The position numbers and the translations under genes are program-made. Positions 46,474 to 59,525 of a DNA stretch of 64,000 nt are shown piece after piece (position 1 is the first letter of the stretch; the number at the start of each line of letters is the position of its first letter). Origin of the DNA: Plenodomus lindquistii (lineage: Eukaryota > Ascomycota > Dothideomycetes > Pleosporales > Leptosphaeriaceae). Below the pieces are notes generated by a model. It ran no database searches, was not told where the DNA came from, and saw only the letters and a list, made by a program, of their open reading frames with translations. The stretch is from positions 2,294,001 through 2,358,000 of the forward strand of contig JANUWI010000004.1 in NCBI GenBank assembly GCA_025504975.1, read 5' to 3'.

Positions 46474-47164
46474 ATGAAGTTGTAAGTGCACCCGATCCTG
46501 CGACGAACTACTCCTGGGACTGCGAATTGGGAAGGTGGAGGGCCGCGAGTGCAGTCTGGGCGGCCCTGCAAGACCGCAAATCGCAATACCCGTGGACGAG
46601 TCCAAGCAACGTGATGGGAACAATTGCTAACACACAATCCACAGCCTCAAGGTCGGACGCGTTGTCGTACGTTGAAATCGCCTGCCAAAACACCCCCTCG
46701 CACTTACTTACGGTCCGCCTAGATCATCACCCGCGGTCGCTATGCCGGAAAGAAGTGCGTGATCATCTCGCCTCTCGACAACGGCACAAAGTCGCACCCC
46801 TTCCCCCACGCGCTCGTCGCCGGCATCGAGACCTACCCCCAGAAGGTCACCCGCCGCATGTCAAAGAACAAGCAGGCCAAGAAGAGCAAGGTCAAGCCTT
46901 TCGTCAAGCAGGTCAACTGTACGTGGGATTGAGCACACCGAGTGCAGCCAGCAGAGCAGGCAACAGGCACTGACCGACACAGACACCCACATCATGCCCA
47001 CCCGCTACACCATCGAGCTTGAGAACCTCAAGGGCGTCCTTTCCGCCGACACATTCAAGGAGGTCTCGCAACGGGAGGAGGCCAAGAAGACCGTCAAGAA
47101 GGCATTCGAGGAGCGATACCAGTCCGGCAAGAACAGGTGGTTCTTCACTCCCTTACAGTTCTAG
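46474..47164 (+). CDS. RPL27: 60S ribosomal protein eL27
   Basis: Four exons, 46474..46481, 46645..46666, 46723..46918 and 46983..47164, give 135 aa. Exon 1 is only eight bases (ATG AAG TT) and exon 2 is 22 bases. Together they encode MKFLKVGRVV, the invariant N-terminus. Exon 3 starts IITRGRYAGKKCVIISPLD and exon 4 ends KNRWFFTPLQF, the conserved eL27 C-terminus. All borders are GT..AG and the phases sum correctly. The early introns are typical of highly expressed fungal ribosomal protein genes. The protein is part of the large ribosomal subunit. Confidence 0.96.
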
Positions 47165-48071
47165 GCATTTCTTCGGTTACGGCTGGGCGCAGACGGGGTA
47201 TGATTTGATACGCGTGGACACTGCATGAGCCATGTCGGCGGATAGGAGAATGGACAGGACCCCAAAAGTGGCCTGCCATTCACGCGTGTACTTCGGCTTG
47301 ATAATCAAAGCATGAAATCCGACATCGGGTCAAAAAATTCACGAACTTGATGAATTCCCGTGTGGCTTCTTTATCGTCGGTCATTACATGTGATGCACCA
47401 GCTTGTGATTGTGCGAAGCTGCTGACGCATCAAGAGTAGGTGGCGCTTGAGTCTATATAGGCATGACCGAGCCCGTGCAGGTACGGATCCCATCCAGTAA
47501 CATGTGATTGCATTTCCGCAACCATTCTGAGTACGACGAACATAGTCACTCGATATTGCACAAGACATTGCAGCCAACGACGATGGAAAGGGCACAAGGT
47601 GGATCAGAGCGCTTCGACGACCAAGTTCTGGTCACGACGAAAGCCAGTGGTGCAGAAGACTGTGGGAACAGCCTATTGACATTTCGCTGTATATAATATC
47701 TGACTTGGCTGATCATGTGGTCTGGGTACTGGACAACAGCCAATGGCCCTCCGCACCGTCTGCTACTCTCCACACGTTGCTCGCGCATTGACCTCCTCTG
47801 TAGGTCCCAAGTAATACCAAACGTTCGAAAAGTAACATCCACAACCCTGGTAATGAAAATCTCGCTATCATTATTGGTGCCGTTGACCATTATCGACACC
47901 CGTTGAACCCTCGCCAGCGCCATTCAACGACGACGATTAACCTGCCTCTCCAACACTCTCCTGCTCCTGGTTTTCGTCTTCCTTTTATCCAGCACAGTAA
48001 GGTACATCCAGCCCATTAGTCTCACCCGCACAGTTTCACAATTCAGGGTCCACGGAAGGTGGACCAACTCT
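47165..48071. other. Intergenic, no supported gene
   Basis: This 0.9-kb stretch lies between convergent RPL27 and the perilipin-like gene. Opposed frames of 60-125 codons at 47500-47920 lack domain signals. Confidence 0.6.
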
Positions 48072-48865
48072 CTATTGCTGCTTCACCTCCTCAGCCTTCT
48101 TGCTAACAACATCACCAGTCTTGTACCAGTAGTCCAAGAACACCTGGCAAGCATCCTGCACAATCTTCAACTCGGTGCTGATAAGTACAATGCCCGTCTT
48201 GACCGGGCCGTCCTTACGAGCAGTCTTCTTGTACTCGTCCTGCCATGTGCTGGACACATAGGTGTACGGGGACAGCGCGACTTCCTTGACCTTGGAGGTA
48301 TCCTCCTTGACAATGGGGAGATGTGTCTCGATTCTCGAGAGCGTGTTGTCGCCTATTTGGTCGGCGCGGTCAAGGTATGGGTGCAGGTAGGAGTATGGGG
48401 TGGCGAGGTAGGGTGTGAATGGGGCGACGACGCTGTTGTAGGTGTTGGTGGCTAGGGCGAGGACCTTGGAGCCGCGGGGATCCTGCTTGAAGCCCTCGAC
48501 GGAGTCGTGGACGACGGGGTAGCTGTGGAGATGCTGGTTGGGTGGGTTAGCGGACTGCGTTGTCTTATCGGTGTTGTGTTGTGCTAGGTGGTGGGGAGTG
48601 ATTGGACGGATACAGTGTCTGGCGTGTGAGTGGTTCTCATAGATTGCTGTGTTCAACGATTGAGCAACCCCGCAACGGGAGTTGCGAAGCTGGTGATTGC
48701 AATCGCTTCTTGGAGCCGTGCAACGTTCAAGTGTACGACATGATGGGAAGAACATACCGAAAGCACCCTGGAGCTGGGCGTCTCGCCGTTAGTCAATGGG
48801 GCCTGTGTCTCGCTCATTTCGCCGTTTGTTTGCTGCTCGTTGTCGTGTTCAGCGTGAGGTGACAT
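48072..48865 (-). CDS. Cap20/perilipin-like lipid-droplet protein
   Basis: Exons are 48758..48865 and 48072..48533, giving 189 aa. The junction RVLS|HLHSYPVVHDSVEGFK restores the family hallmark, a short N-terminal leader followed by HLxSYPVV. Amphipathic helical stretches follow, such as PYSYLHPYLDRADQIGDNTL and PIVKEDTSKVKEVALSPYTY. The C-terminus is charged (KKAEEVKQQ). In plant- and insect-pathogenic fungi this family (Cap20, Mpl1) coats lipid droplets and supports appressorial turgor. A Met seven codons upstream (48886) is an alternative start. The 224-nt intron is long for this window and could hide a small alternative exon. Confidence 0.87.
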
Positions 48866-50974
48866 ATAGCAGTGGCTGTATGGCAATGGTGTACTGCTGG
48901 TGTGCTGCTGGCGTGTTGCAACAGGTCGAAGTGGAAGGTGAGATTGGCGTGAGCAACGGTGGAAGAGGTGGAGTAACGTAGAAAGAAAAAGGTTTCGGTG
49001 GTCAGGACATCACGGTCTTATTATACTGCAAACAGAGAACTGTATTTGGTTGAACCCCTCGCGCTTGCCTAATCTGAAAACGGCGTGGTTCATTTGGGGT
49101 GCGCGGAATGAATGGCATGTGAAAGCGCGACGCTTATCGATAACGTTTTGGAGCTTGCGCTCGCGGGCAGGAACAGCAACAGGCTTTGCTTTCGCCCGCC
49201 AGACGCAGCTTCAGACTTGCAATTACGACTATCTTCGGTAATTCGATGAAGCGAACACGGCAGAGCGTTGCAAAACAATCAGCCTTCACGCCTCAACACG
49301 TTGGCGGCGACGCATGCCCCGCATCTCACTGCAGCAGGCGCAAAACTATGTCGCGACACTGGGCCAGACGTTGACGCATCTGCAGGGCGAGCTCTTCTGG
49401 CATGTGAAAGAGCATGCATTGGCCACTCAAAGCATTCCGACGTCACGATAAGAACGGCTACGCCTCCTCCTGATGGCCGACCATGCCTCCTCGATTGGCC
49501 TGAAAAGGGCCCAGTCATCGTGCTCCTTCTGCTGCACAAAAACCGGTTGCCTGTCCTTGGATCTGTCGCCTCAAGTTCAAGCGAGTGAAAGTCGCTGGAC
49601 ATGTTCCGGTACAAATCATCATCTTGACGGAACCATTGCTAGCATTCTACAATAGAAGACCCCCATGCAAAGAATGAACGCGGTAGTCTCCGAACAACAT
49701 CAGCGTGCGCTTCAACACTGTTCACCTAGTGTCTGCATTGCGTGCGGATCTCCTCTCACAGCGTTTCCGTTCAATTGGCTCCCGCTGCGCCTTATCACTA
49801 CATGCTTCCGGCAATCAGCTGCAGTAACGCCTTTCGTCATACGTCCCGTATATGCACATTACAGTACATTACATTGCAGCGCGTAACGGCTGGATATTAC
49901 GTCAATCACAACGGTCCTTAGGGACATGTTCTGCTGCGACACAACAATTACATGTGAAAGTGGACTCACCAGTCGACCCTAGCGGATGGCGATTCCGCAG
50001 GAGGCTGCTGGCCTGAGTCGTGCTCGGCACATGGATTGAGCGAGCTTAACCGTCCAACCGAATTGGGCGTCTTGGTGTTGCGGCTCTTCCGCTTCGAGTC
50101 AGCCCTTTCCATCAGCTGCTTCGGAGAAAAGCGAGCAGCGTCCAACACCTGACCTGATGCCTATCACCTGCAGCCGAGCCTCACCAGAGCCGCGGTACAT
50201 CGTGTATCACGCACCAAGCTTCAGATTTTGCATGTCGCTGATGACAAGGCGGATGTTCGGGAGTCAAGCGGTAACGCCACCCTCACGAGATCAAGATGAA
50301 CTATCTTTTACGTGCTAATGCACCGGTGGCTGATCGACTGCGTAAGCGAGCTCGACTAGCATCGATCGACGGCATGTTGTTGAGGTTAGTTGAACGACAT
50401 ATCCAGCTGTGGACAAGGAGGATCGGTGAGGCGTGCAAGGCGGCAGCTGTCCGCTATGAAGTAGCACCATTCGACTACATGTACTTGTTGTCACCTTCAC
50501 AGCCGATCGAGCCATTAGTGAGCACACGTGGACCATCGGTTTTATGTTTGCTCCTCATCAGTCATTGCAAAGCATTATTACTCCCTGAAGCAACACGCGA
50601 AGGTCAGATGAATATTTACCGTTTCACAGCGAACGCGTTTGCGTAATTTTTCGATGGCGATCCTCCGCGCCTGCTCTTGGGGAGAAGCGCAGGCTGGAGT
50701 GTACAGTAACAGTTGAACATCATCTCCAGGTAATCGTGTTACTCATCATGGATCTGCTCTTGCTCTTGTGTACAAACGGGTAGCCAGTAAGACACACCTA
50801 TGGAACGTAACGTTGAAAAGGACACAGTTTGCTCCAATTTATGAAACATGACACAAAGCAGTCGTGCCGAGGATCGTTTTCGAGGTGTAGATCATCCTTC
50901 GTAAAGCGGTGATCTAATGTAGGTCAAGGTGTGCAACTACCTCAGGTACATTCTCCAGATTCCTCTCTCTGATC
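48866..50974. other. Intergenic, 2.1 kb, no supported gene
   Basis: This gene-poor stretch lies between the perilipin-like gene and the second HET gene. A 116-codon ATG frame at 50296-50646 is the longest candidate, but it has no recognisable motif and is opposed by a minus-strand frame. No RNA gene or mobile element is seen. Confidence 0.55.
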
Positions 50975-53296
50975 ATGGCAAGCTACTCTTATCATCCACC
51001 TTCACGTCGACGTTTACTGATCAACCGCATTACGGAACGCACCTACGCCACCATAGGTTACAACGCGCTGAGTCTCCTTAGAATTCTGAGGAAGTTCGTT
51101 GGCCTCGACCCTCGATACACTAGAGACTTCACTCCTTGTTCAACATGCCAAAGCTTATTGGTTCGGCCGGCGGAGCCTGCGTGTACTTCTACACTCATAA
51201 TTTACGACCATGGACATATCATTATTGCATCTGCGAGCAAACACTGTAAGATATGTGCTCTGCTGCTTGATATGTTACAACATCTTAGGATCCAAGGAAG
51301 TTACAGGGCCGGGGTGGGGTTGGCTTACCATTGGTATTCATCTGAGCCATATCAAATTGTCTTGCAAACCATGTGCGATGGATTAAGACTCCCTGAAGAA
51401 AGCTTTGCCCTCATACCAGCTCTCGCGTATGCTGCGAACATCAGAAAGTACCCTCCAGCTTGGGGTCTACCTCAGTTGTTCCCTGTGGCTACCCCGATTA
51501 TTGCAGAGCGAACGTCTGATCGACGATGTCTGGACCTGGTCAAGAAATGGACATCGACTTGTCTGGAAAGCCATACAAAGTGCAAAGCAAGAGAAAGAGT
51601 GGATGACAGTAACATCTTGCCGGCGCGGCTTATCAGTGTCGCAAGGTCGGAAATTCGCATAGTATCAACTAAGAACTTTGCTCCTGCAAACCACACTCGA
51701 TACATGACATTAAGCCACCGATGGCAACCTCAAGCAACTCTGGAGCTCACCCGCCATAACCTCGCTCAGATGGGACACCACATCGACATTTACTCATTGC
51801 CGCAGATATTCCAAGACGCAATATACGTCGCAAGATACATTGGAATACCATATGTCTGGATAGATGCGCTTTGTATCGTACAAGACGATGATACCAACAG
51901 ATTACAGAAAATATTTGTGATGGGACATATCTACCGCAATGCTATTCTCAACGTCGGCGGAACCGCAGCAGCAGATACTATTCTTAATCAAGAGCTCATT
52001 GGTAGTGACTCTAGCGCTATAGAGCCCGTGGAATGGGAGACGGGCTCCAGCGATCTCTTTGACTCGCCGTTGGAATCATCCTCAGCCGAACCGTCAGGGC
52101 TACTCCTAGACCGAGACAATCGAATTATATCCCCTTTCGGGGTCCAGGTCCGACGGCGCGATCTGAGACAACGATACTATGCAGTCCCATCCGACCTCAA
52201 TACTGCATTGAGCGACAGTGCGCTGTTCCGACGTGGCTGGGTTCTGCAAGAACGCCCTTTGAGCCGGAGATCCGCTTATTTCGGTCAGCAGATTTACTGG
52301 GAATGTTCAGAGTTCATTGCGTGCGAGGCATTTCCCCACGGCCTGCCATTCCAAAGCAGCGAAGAATGGGGCCTGAGCGATCCTTTGCGCATTTCGGCTC
52401 TATTATGGAAGATGGGAGAAGCTGGTCATCAGTACCAAAATCCACCAACAGGAAGGCGCCTTCACTACCTCAGGTGGACCAATGTAGTGGAGTGGTATTC
52501 AAGATGCAGCTTGACGGACACGTCGGACTTTTTCCCAGCATTGTCAGGCTTGGCAAAATACTTCCAGGTGGTGCTCAAAGACGACTATATTGCGGGAATG
52601 TGGCGAAAGGATATGCTACGTGGGCTGCTATGGCGCCCCAACGTATGGCGCCAGGAAATATGGGAGTTAGGAGAATATAAAGTCTACCCAACAGAGTACC
52701 AATGTGAGTGCAACTCATACCTCAATTGATCAAACTAATACTTCTAAGCCCCATCTTGGTCCTGCGCATCAACAACGAGCCCTATAGAATTTACTTCGCA
52801 CCATTGGGAAATGAACCTAAGATCAAGTACTCATATCGTAGAAATCAATGAAGTGCACATCATATCAAGTGATGGCGACCCGTTTGGAAAGATTTCAGAT
52901 GGATTCATACGCATGACTGGTCATCTGAGACCCTGTGTGGCAAGATATAGCAAGCTGAGCGCAGATCGCATTCACGATTTCGAGTGGTACGATCATGGCT
53001 ATTCTGCTGAGGCTCTAAGAAACACAGCAGGCATGCATTTCTTTGCAATGGTCATCTTTAAGGATCAGGGACCACTTTCTTTCTCTGAAAATGGGACAGC
53101 GAATCCGTGGGAGGTCTGGGGTCTGATCTTGGAACCTGTTCAGGGCATGGAGAAAACCTACCGGAGGGTTGGCATGTTTGGACACATCTGGAGCAAGCAC
53201 GCTACCGTGTGCAAGTCATGGAACTTCGTGGACTATCCGGAATTCGAGGACTTTGATCCTGACCACCTCGAGCGGCAAACGATTACTGTCATATGA
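50975..53296 (+). CDS. HET-domain protein
   Basis: Exons are 50975..52703 and 52749..53296, giving 758 aa. CSTC and CKIC pairs (residues 55-58 and 91-94) precede the HET domain, as in many Pleosporales paralogues. The domain runs from RYMTLSHRW (243) through YVWIDALCIVQDD to FRRGWVLQERPLSRRSAYF. The splice with an AAG acceptor yields YQSPSWSCASTTSPIEF, the usual [A]PSWSWAS motif after HET domains. The C-terminal 200 residues are without a named domain. HET genes underlie vegetative incompatibility and possibly innate-like recognition. Unlike the copy at 21 kb, this gene is uninterrupted and has no visible P-loop or repeats. Confidence 0.9.
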
Positions 53297-54159
53297 CGAA
53301 CGAAAGTCATGTTAGCAACTGAACCCTTTTGCGCTTAGGCTGGATATCATAGGAAGCGAGGTCGACTTCAGAAACTCCACCAACATAAAAGTGAAGCAGT
53401 GAAAAGTATTTCAACATCGACATGGTCTATGGTATCGACACGTGCGAGAGGCGTGTCGAATTTTCCTCGGCGACGGGACGCACAGCTTTCAGTAAGGCCC
53501 GGCTTTCAGCCGCTATGATAATACGCATATGGCAGGAGTACGTCATAGACGAAACCAACTCGCCAAGCGCAGCCGCAATTACGACTCGAGAGCCTTGAAC
53601 GCAAAGCGTTCTTGTAACGTATGGTCATTGCGAAGAGCACTTTATCAGGGGCTCTTTAATGAGGGAGAAGTACACAATGATGCAACGGTCCGGAGGATAG
53701 TAAGTTCTGGCGAGCGACCTGATCGTCCCGAAGAAACGGCTTTGAAGATTGTATGGTAACGCGCAAAGGGAATACCGAGGTTGTGCTGGAGGAATTAGAT
53801 GTTGAACGGAACGGAAGCGAGGGTGTCGGCCCGCTATGAAGGCTCATCGAAGGCAAGGGAAATACGCAGTGTTGGTTTGACACGAAATCATTACACAATC
53901 ATCTCACACTCTAGAAGATTTTCAATCGCATCAATACAGATTTTCAAAGAAGAACCATGTATCCAACCTGCCACATGTCGCTGATCATGATACGCAAAGA
54001 AACGTTATGATTCATTATCGTTATTAAAAGAGACCCTTCCTGCCGCCCCCAAAATCGCAAAACGCAATGTCTCGCCTTACTTCTATCCAGTCGATATGCC
54101 CAAACTCTTCTCTCCACAATCTCATCCGTCTCCATCAACAAAAAACCATCACACCCGCA
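53297..54159. other. Intergenic, no supported gene
   Basis: This 0.86-kb stretch lies between convergent genes. Nothing is recognised beyond short opposed frames. Confidence 0.6.
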
Positions 54160-57100
54160 TCACTGCTGCTGCTGCTGCTGCGACCACGAGCAATCCTGCG
54201 CCATCCAATCCACAAACCCTGTGTTTTCCCATCCAGAATATTGATCGAAACCAGTAGAAAACGGATCTCCAAACGACACTGACATCTGATCCTGGCTAAA
54301 GTGCGCGGAACCGTCCTGGGGAGCATCGAGGTGTTGGGCCAGCGGTTGGAGATTAGAGAATCCCTGAGTATGGTTGATTTGTCCGAAGTAGTCATTGATC
54401 TGGTATGGTGTTGGATTAGCTTGGAGGTAAGGTAGGGATTGATGCTGCTGCTGCTGCTGTGGTGGTGGTGGTGGTTGTTGCGGCGAGGCTTGGGGTGGTC
54501 GAGGTTGATGAGCGGGATCAACGTCGAAAGGAGCGTATGTTGTCGCAAATAATGGCTGTGTTGGAACTTTGGGACAGGAAGGCGAGACGGAGGAGTTTGG
54601 ATCTTGGCCATCTTGCCTTTGGGTGTTGGAATTTGGCGCCGATGGATCCTTGATCTTACTACGTACATGACGTACAATGTTGTAGGCGCGCTCGCTGACT
54701 CCGTCGTTGACCTTCATATGTTGCAGCCATTGAGTGAGTTTATCTATGCTTGCGACGACATTGAGTTGGGCGACTGCGGTGGACGTGGAGGTTCGTGACA
54801 ACTCATGAAGAAGCACAGCAACGGTCTGCATGACTGCATATGATTAGCGATGGCATGATGATAAGATTTCGAAATGACTCACTGATATGCACACTCGACC
54901 ACCATGGTCCTTTGTCGTAAAGCCACTTCGGATCTGGATGCTTAGGGAACTTTGAGCACATATCTATGGCTGCTTGCACACACGTCTCTGCGGTTTTTCG
55001 GTTGAAACCTGCCGACTCTTCGCTTTGGCCCTTATTGCGCAGGTCCAGCCGGCACAGACATGGTCTTGTGATGTATATCTTAGCGCTGCCGTAGTGCAAG
55101 TAGAGTGAGAAATGTTCCCGAATGTCTGACAGTGCTGTGGACGCCAGCAACCCATGCGGAAGCGCTTGCAAAGCCCATTCTTCTAGCTCAGCGAGCAAAG
55201 CCGCAATCTGTTTCTGCGTTTGCTTCCATGAGACGTCGCTGGTACGTGGAGAGTACAATGTCAATAGGACCTTATGCAGGATAAGGTCAATTTCGACATG
55301 CGCATTCAGGAATGATGTTTTGGAGTTGGCCACAGATGCCTGAGAGGGCGGTTCTGGAGGCTCGATTAAGCAGCTATTGTTTCGCGATGAGGGAGGAGTT
55401 GGTCTTCCGTTGCCATTCGTTGGAGGTCTCTGCTTGGCACGTAGAGCCCCTGGTGGAATGGCAGTAATATCTCTGAGACTGATCACGCGTGGACGCCCTG
55501 TTATGGCCGTCAAGGTGGTCTCGATCGAGTGTAGTGCCCACCACGTTTGCGACAGCGTGGTCTTGCGCTCGATAGACAATGATGGGTCCTCGTGTTTTAA
55601 ATGGAGTCCAGCCGCTTGTGCGTGTCGAATGGAAATCCCGATTGTATACCAGGCTCTGACATACAAGTTAGCTGAATTTCTGCAACCACGCAACAGCATA
55701 CCCCACCCGTCTTGATGTGGTAGCCTCCGTCTCAAATACCGACGATTACGGCAAATTGTGTGACATACCTACTGACATGTCCAATTGTCAGATAGTAGAA
55801 AGCTAGAAGACCGGTCGCCTTTAGGTAATTAGAGACATATACAGAGAGTTAGGAGAAGACGTACTTGGATGAGGAGTAGATCCGGGGCCGCCACTAGCGT
55901 ATTGAAAGATCTGAGTTCCAGCAAGTTGACCGCTCTCCACATGTACACTAGATGACTATGAACACGAGAGTATTATTAGCACGGCTCCTGAATGGATTTG
56001 AAGAACTGACTTGTGGTCGTCTGCGTGCGAGTCATCATTCGTGAGCTCAGCATATCGTGCCCCAATCGCAAACACAAGGTTCATGCAGGCCTTCCATTTC
56101 GAACAGGCCGGCAGCATCCCACCACCGTGTACCACGATATAAAATGTACGCAACTGTTCCACAAACGTGTCACCGAGGATTCGTAAGGGGTCGTGGACCG
56201 CGGACCGGTAGTGTTTGTACAACTTTCCTGCTATTTCCACGCTTGGAACAACATTTGGATCGCCAACTTCGAGGCTGATGTCGACACTGTCTAGGTAAAA
56301 GTAGAACTTTGCAAAGTGACCGCTCCTGGAAATCCTTCGACGTAAGAATGGTTGGAAGTCAGAATCTGGGTTGGACGTAATGTCGGTATGTGTCGAAGCG
56401 GTGGCATCTCGTCTTTGTTGGACAGCGGACTGTTCAATACGTTCATGCAGGGATTGGAGCCATTGGACAGGAGATTCACGTCCCACATATCCCGTTCCGC
56501 TGATCTCGCGATCCTGTAGTAGATCCTCTTCCAAGAAGTCGAGGTCCTCGTAGCACCCCGCGGATGCTGCAATTAGTGCTTCCTCAGAGACGACACTGTT
56601 GTCGTCGTCGGTTTCTTCAGAGGATGGGGATCTCCTAGATCTTTTTCCTAGAATTTGGATTGGTATACTTGGTGTGTTTGTCGTAGTCGGGGGCGAGTCG
56701 TTCTCGATAGCCTTGAGCACAACGACGACCCTATCTCTCTTCTGGCGATCATCGTGGATAGGGCTGTCCTTTAAGAGCTCTGTAAGGATATGATTTCTTT
56801 GTAGAGCCCTTTGATAAGTTGGTAGGGATTCGATCGATCAATTATGGAGTATACGCACTCTCTGAGACGGTCTCTCCTTGCTTGGTCGTATCGGCACTCA
56901 AGGTCTAGTTTGATACAGCCTTGACATTGCGGCGTTTCGCCAGAGCATCTGGTTTCTGGAATGTGTTAGTTCGCACTATTTGTCCACACGAGCTCAGATT
57001 TTGAGTGGGGTCGCGAGGATGATGGAGATGTGCCAACTTCGCTTCCGACATTGCGTACACTATGACGAATCAGCAGCTCGAACACGCAAAATTATGGCTA

Positions 57101-57251
57101 AGATGTAACTCACTGCCTTGCTTACGGCTTTTTGAGGTCGAACATTTGTCTTGGATGCCCAAGCAGTCGTTTCGGAGCGCTTGAGCCTGGGAATTGCGAC
57201 TTTGGCTTCTGGTTGTAGCGAGAGCTCGGGCGATGGGGGTCTATCACCCAT
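54160..57251 (-). CDS. Zn(II)2Cys6 transcription factor with fungal-specific regulatory domain
   Basis: Eight exons, 57114..57251, 57038..57059, 56859..56955, 56011..56808, 55865..55955, 55769..55818, 54883..55679 and 54160..54833, give 888 aa. Splicing exons 1-3 builds the cluster CTQCRKRKTRCSGETPQCQG plus CIKLDLEC. Its cysteines are 47, 50, 57, 64, 67 and 74 (C-x2-C-x6-C-x6-C-x2-C-x6-C). A basic linker and LREALQRNHILTELLKD follow. The fungal_trans domain spans roughly 250-560 (HLVYMWRAVNLLELRS, ATGLLAFYYLTIGHVSR, AWYTIGISIRHAQAAGLHL). The C-terminus is Gln/Pro-rich and ends in six CAG-encoded Gln, probably activating. Exon 2 is 22 nt with an unusual GTTGGC donor. The target genes are unknown. 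Confidence 0.88.
54163..54180 (-). repeat. (CAG)6 encoding the C-terminal polyglutamine
   Basis: Six uninterrupted CAG codons (CTG on the plus strand) directly precede the stop. A second CTG/GTG-rich stretch around 54440-54480 encodes adjacent polyGln and polyPro. Confidence 0.9.
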
Positions 57252-58725
57252 CTTCTCCGACAACTCGTCCTGGCTGCCTAATAAGGACAAAGCGAGTAAA
57301 CTGCGGTTCAGCAAAGTAGCACCGTGCGGCAGTTACGATGTTGTTTCAGAAAAGCATTTCGAAATGACACTCGAGGTAGCAAGTGAAGAGACAATACAAT
57401 TTACATATCCGTGCGTAGCTGAGCTCGCAAATATATGATGACTCGGCTCTGTTGTAGACAGAACTGACCGCTGAACGACATGCGCATTGTTGCGATTCGT
57501 AACGGTGTTGCTACAGCCTCCATCGTGAGAATGGTAAGGAATCGAGGCAGGATCATTGTGATTGGTGCGGAGAGCTGGTCCCGTGTCAGGTAGCATCGTC
57601 ATAGTTCTTGGCACCACCCAGCTGGTCATTACACTCGGTTAAGACGTGCCTTGAGCAGAGTGATTGGGCTTTTGATGCAGGGGGGGAGACAGATGAGAGC
57701 CCGTCATGCTCTCCGGACTTTGCTGGAATCGCAGACAGCTGAGACTGCGAACAGCCCACTGCGTATGTCGGTCATCGAGATTGGGACTGAATTGGGAACC
57801 AGAGTAACCACAACAGGAATTCGGCGGTATTTCGAACGACAGTGAAACCTACTCACCCATGTAGTAAACACTGCCATTGTGAGTCTGGCCGACTTTTGAT
57901 GGTTGTTGAAGCGCTTACCGTCACCATGTGAGGCGAAACCATTGAAATTCCTAGGGTTTTGGGAGATGCACACAGATTTGACCCTACATGCAATCCGATC
58001 TCGCGAGGATCTTATCCCTTGTGGAGCATGGGGTATCGTTTTGTAAGATCGTGATGTTGTGCGTTACGAAGAGACACCTTATGTACCGGTTCTACATCGT
58101 CGATGCGATCGATGGTGGATGTGTTGATTCGCGCGTATGTATGGCTGCAGCCTGCCCAAGTTAACGGTCGCAGGAAGCACAACATGCTGATGGCAACATA
58201 CAACCGACCAAATTTGAGCTTTGTTAGTGTGAAGACAACCGTAAGATTGACCTCACCGGAAGAGCATGGCTGACCACTGTGGCCATGCCTTATTCTACTT
58301 CCTACAGTTTCCTCGGTCGATAAATTCTGCCAAAGCTATCACGCGCCACTGGATTTCTCTGCGAATACAATATCGACAAAGACGTCATCGGTGTCCTGAC
58401 ATTCTCAACGGGATCGAAAAATGACCCCAGCCGGTCAAGGGTTCCGGCGACTCCATAGTGTGCTTAGGAACGCTAAGCCCCCTACGTGCTTCTGCAACGA
58501 GAAAGTGGCGAACATCTTATGCTGATCGATAGTGATTGTCATTTCGTATCTGCCAAAAGTCGTTGAGCATCGACTTGGTACACTGCCAACAGAGCAGCTG
58601 AAAAGATTGTTGCGTGTCGCGAGGTCAATGCGGGAGCTGTAGCCCACGGGAGCAGCGGAAACCTCCTGGATATCCTCCCATACGCTTACAATGACCCATC
58701 GGTCAAGGGACGTTGCAATAATGGT
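57252..58725. other. Intergenic, no supported gene
   Basis: This 1.47-kb stretch includes the promoter of the transcription factor on its left. Frames of 60-100 codons are present on both strands without domain signal. Confidence 0.55.
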
Positions 58726-59525
58726 TTACTGGCTCTTTTCTCGTCGCGCAGCCAGTGTGTAGAAAATGCTTCCATCATAAATCCCACGAATGTCCTCCTA
58801 TTACGGATCAGGTTCGTTGCCTGATTCGGAGAGATTTTTTGCTTACCTTCATCATACGTCCATCCTTGGGCCAAAGCATGATATATGTAGCCAGCCCTAG
58901 TCGCATTAGCACGCCGATCGAGACCAACGATCGCAGTCACAAAGACCCACATTCGAAAAGCGCACCGCCCCAGCCGATGGGATCCGCGATACACCGCTGT
59001 CCCTTGAGCACGTTACTCAGATCCCAGATCGTCAAGTAGTCGCGCCCGCTCGCATATTTTGCGAATATATCCTCGAATTTCTGTGGCACAAAACGTCCCT
59101 CGTGGTCGTATGTGCCCGTGTCGCTGCCATGCTTGTCTTTGTGGACATTGGCTAGGAAGAGGCGGAAGAACGGATCGGGAAGCCAGCCTGAGCAGGTTGG
59201 GTAGGAGAAGTTGGCGTGAATGACAAACACCGCGAGAAGGGAAAGGATGATGCCGAAGCCGAGTCGAAAGAAGCCTACGAAGGTGTCCTGAGGCCACAAG
59301 ATGCCGTCGTGATCTCGGTCGAAGAAGTCGCAATGCTGTTGAAGCACGGTCTGATGGGAGTGCTTCTTTGCCCAGTCATTCTTCGTTGTACCATCAGGTG
59401 CTTCTGCGGAAGGAGCGATGTTCGCGCGGGCCGTTCCTGTTGATTGTCAGCAAGGGTCAGTCTCGCGATCGGTGGAATGCGCAAGAGGTACCTGCGTGCT
59501 GGAGGCCCGAATCATCAATGTTCAT
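58726..59525 (-). CDS. Caleosin (lipid-droplet peroxygenase)
   Basis: Exons are 59492..59525, 58951..59436, 58847..58896 and 58726..58797, giving 213 aa. The EF-hand is FFDRDHDGILWPQ (Asp51, 53, 55). Conserved His46 just before it and the His in NVHKDKHGSD are the candidate heme ligands of plant and fungal caleosins. A hydrophobic segment (GFGIILSLLAVFVIHANF) with the proline knot SYPTCSGWLPDPFFRL anchors the protein in the droplet monolayer. Splicing exon 2 to 3 creates FEWLATYIMLWPKDGRMMK, and exon 4 gives EDIRGIYDGSIFY, the family C-terminal signature. Fungal caleosins oxygenate unsaturated lipids and are stress- or virulence-linked in some species. A perfect CRE lies 229 bp upstream. Confidence 0.93.

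Noticed and set aside
50296..50646. 116-codon ATG frame in a 2.1-kb gene-poor region
   Set aside because: It has no recognisable motif, signal peptide or splice context and is opposed by another frame. I cannot exclude a lineage-specific small protein; transcript data would decide.
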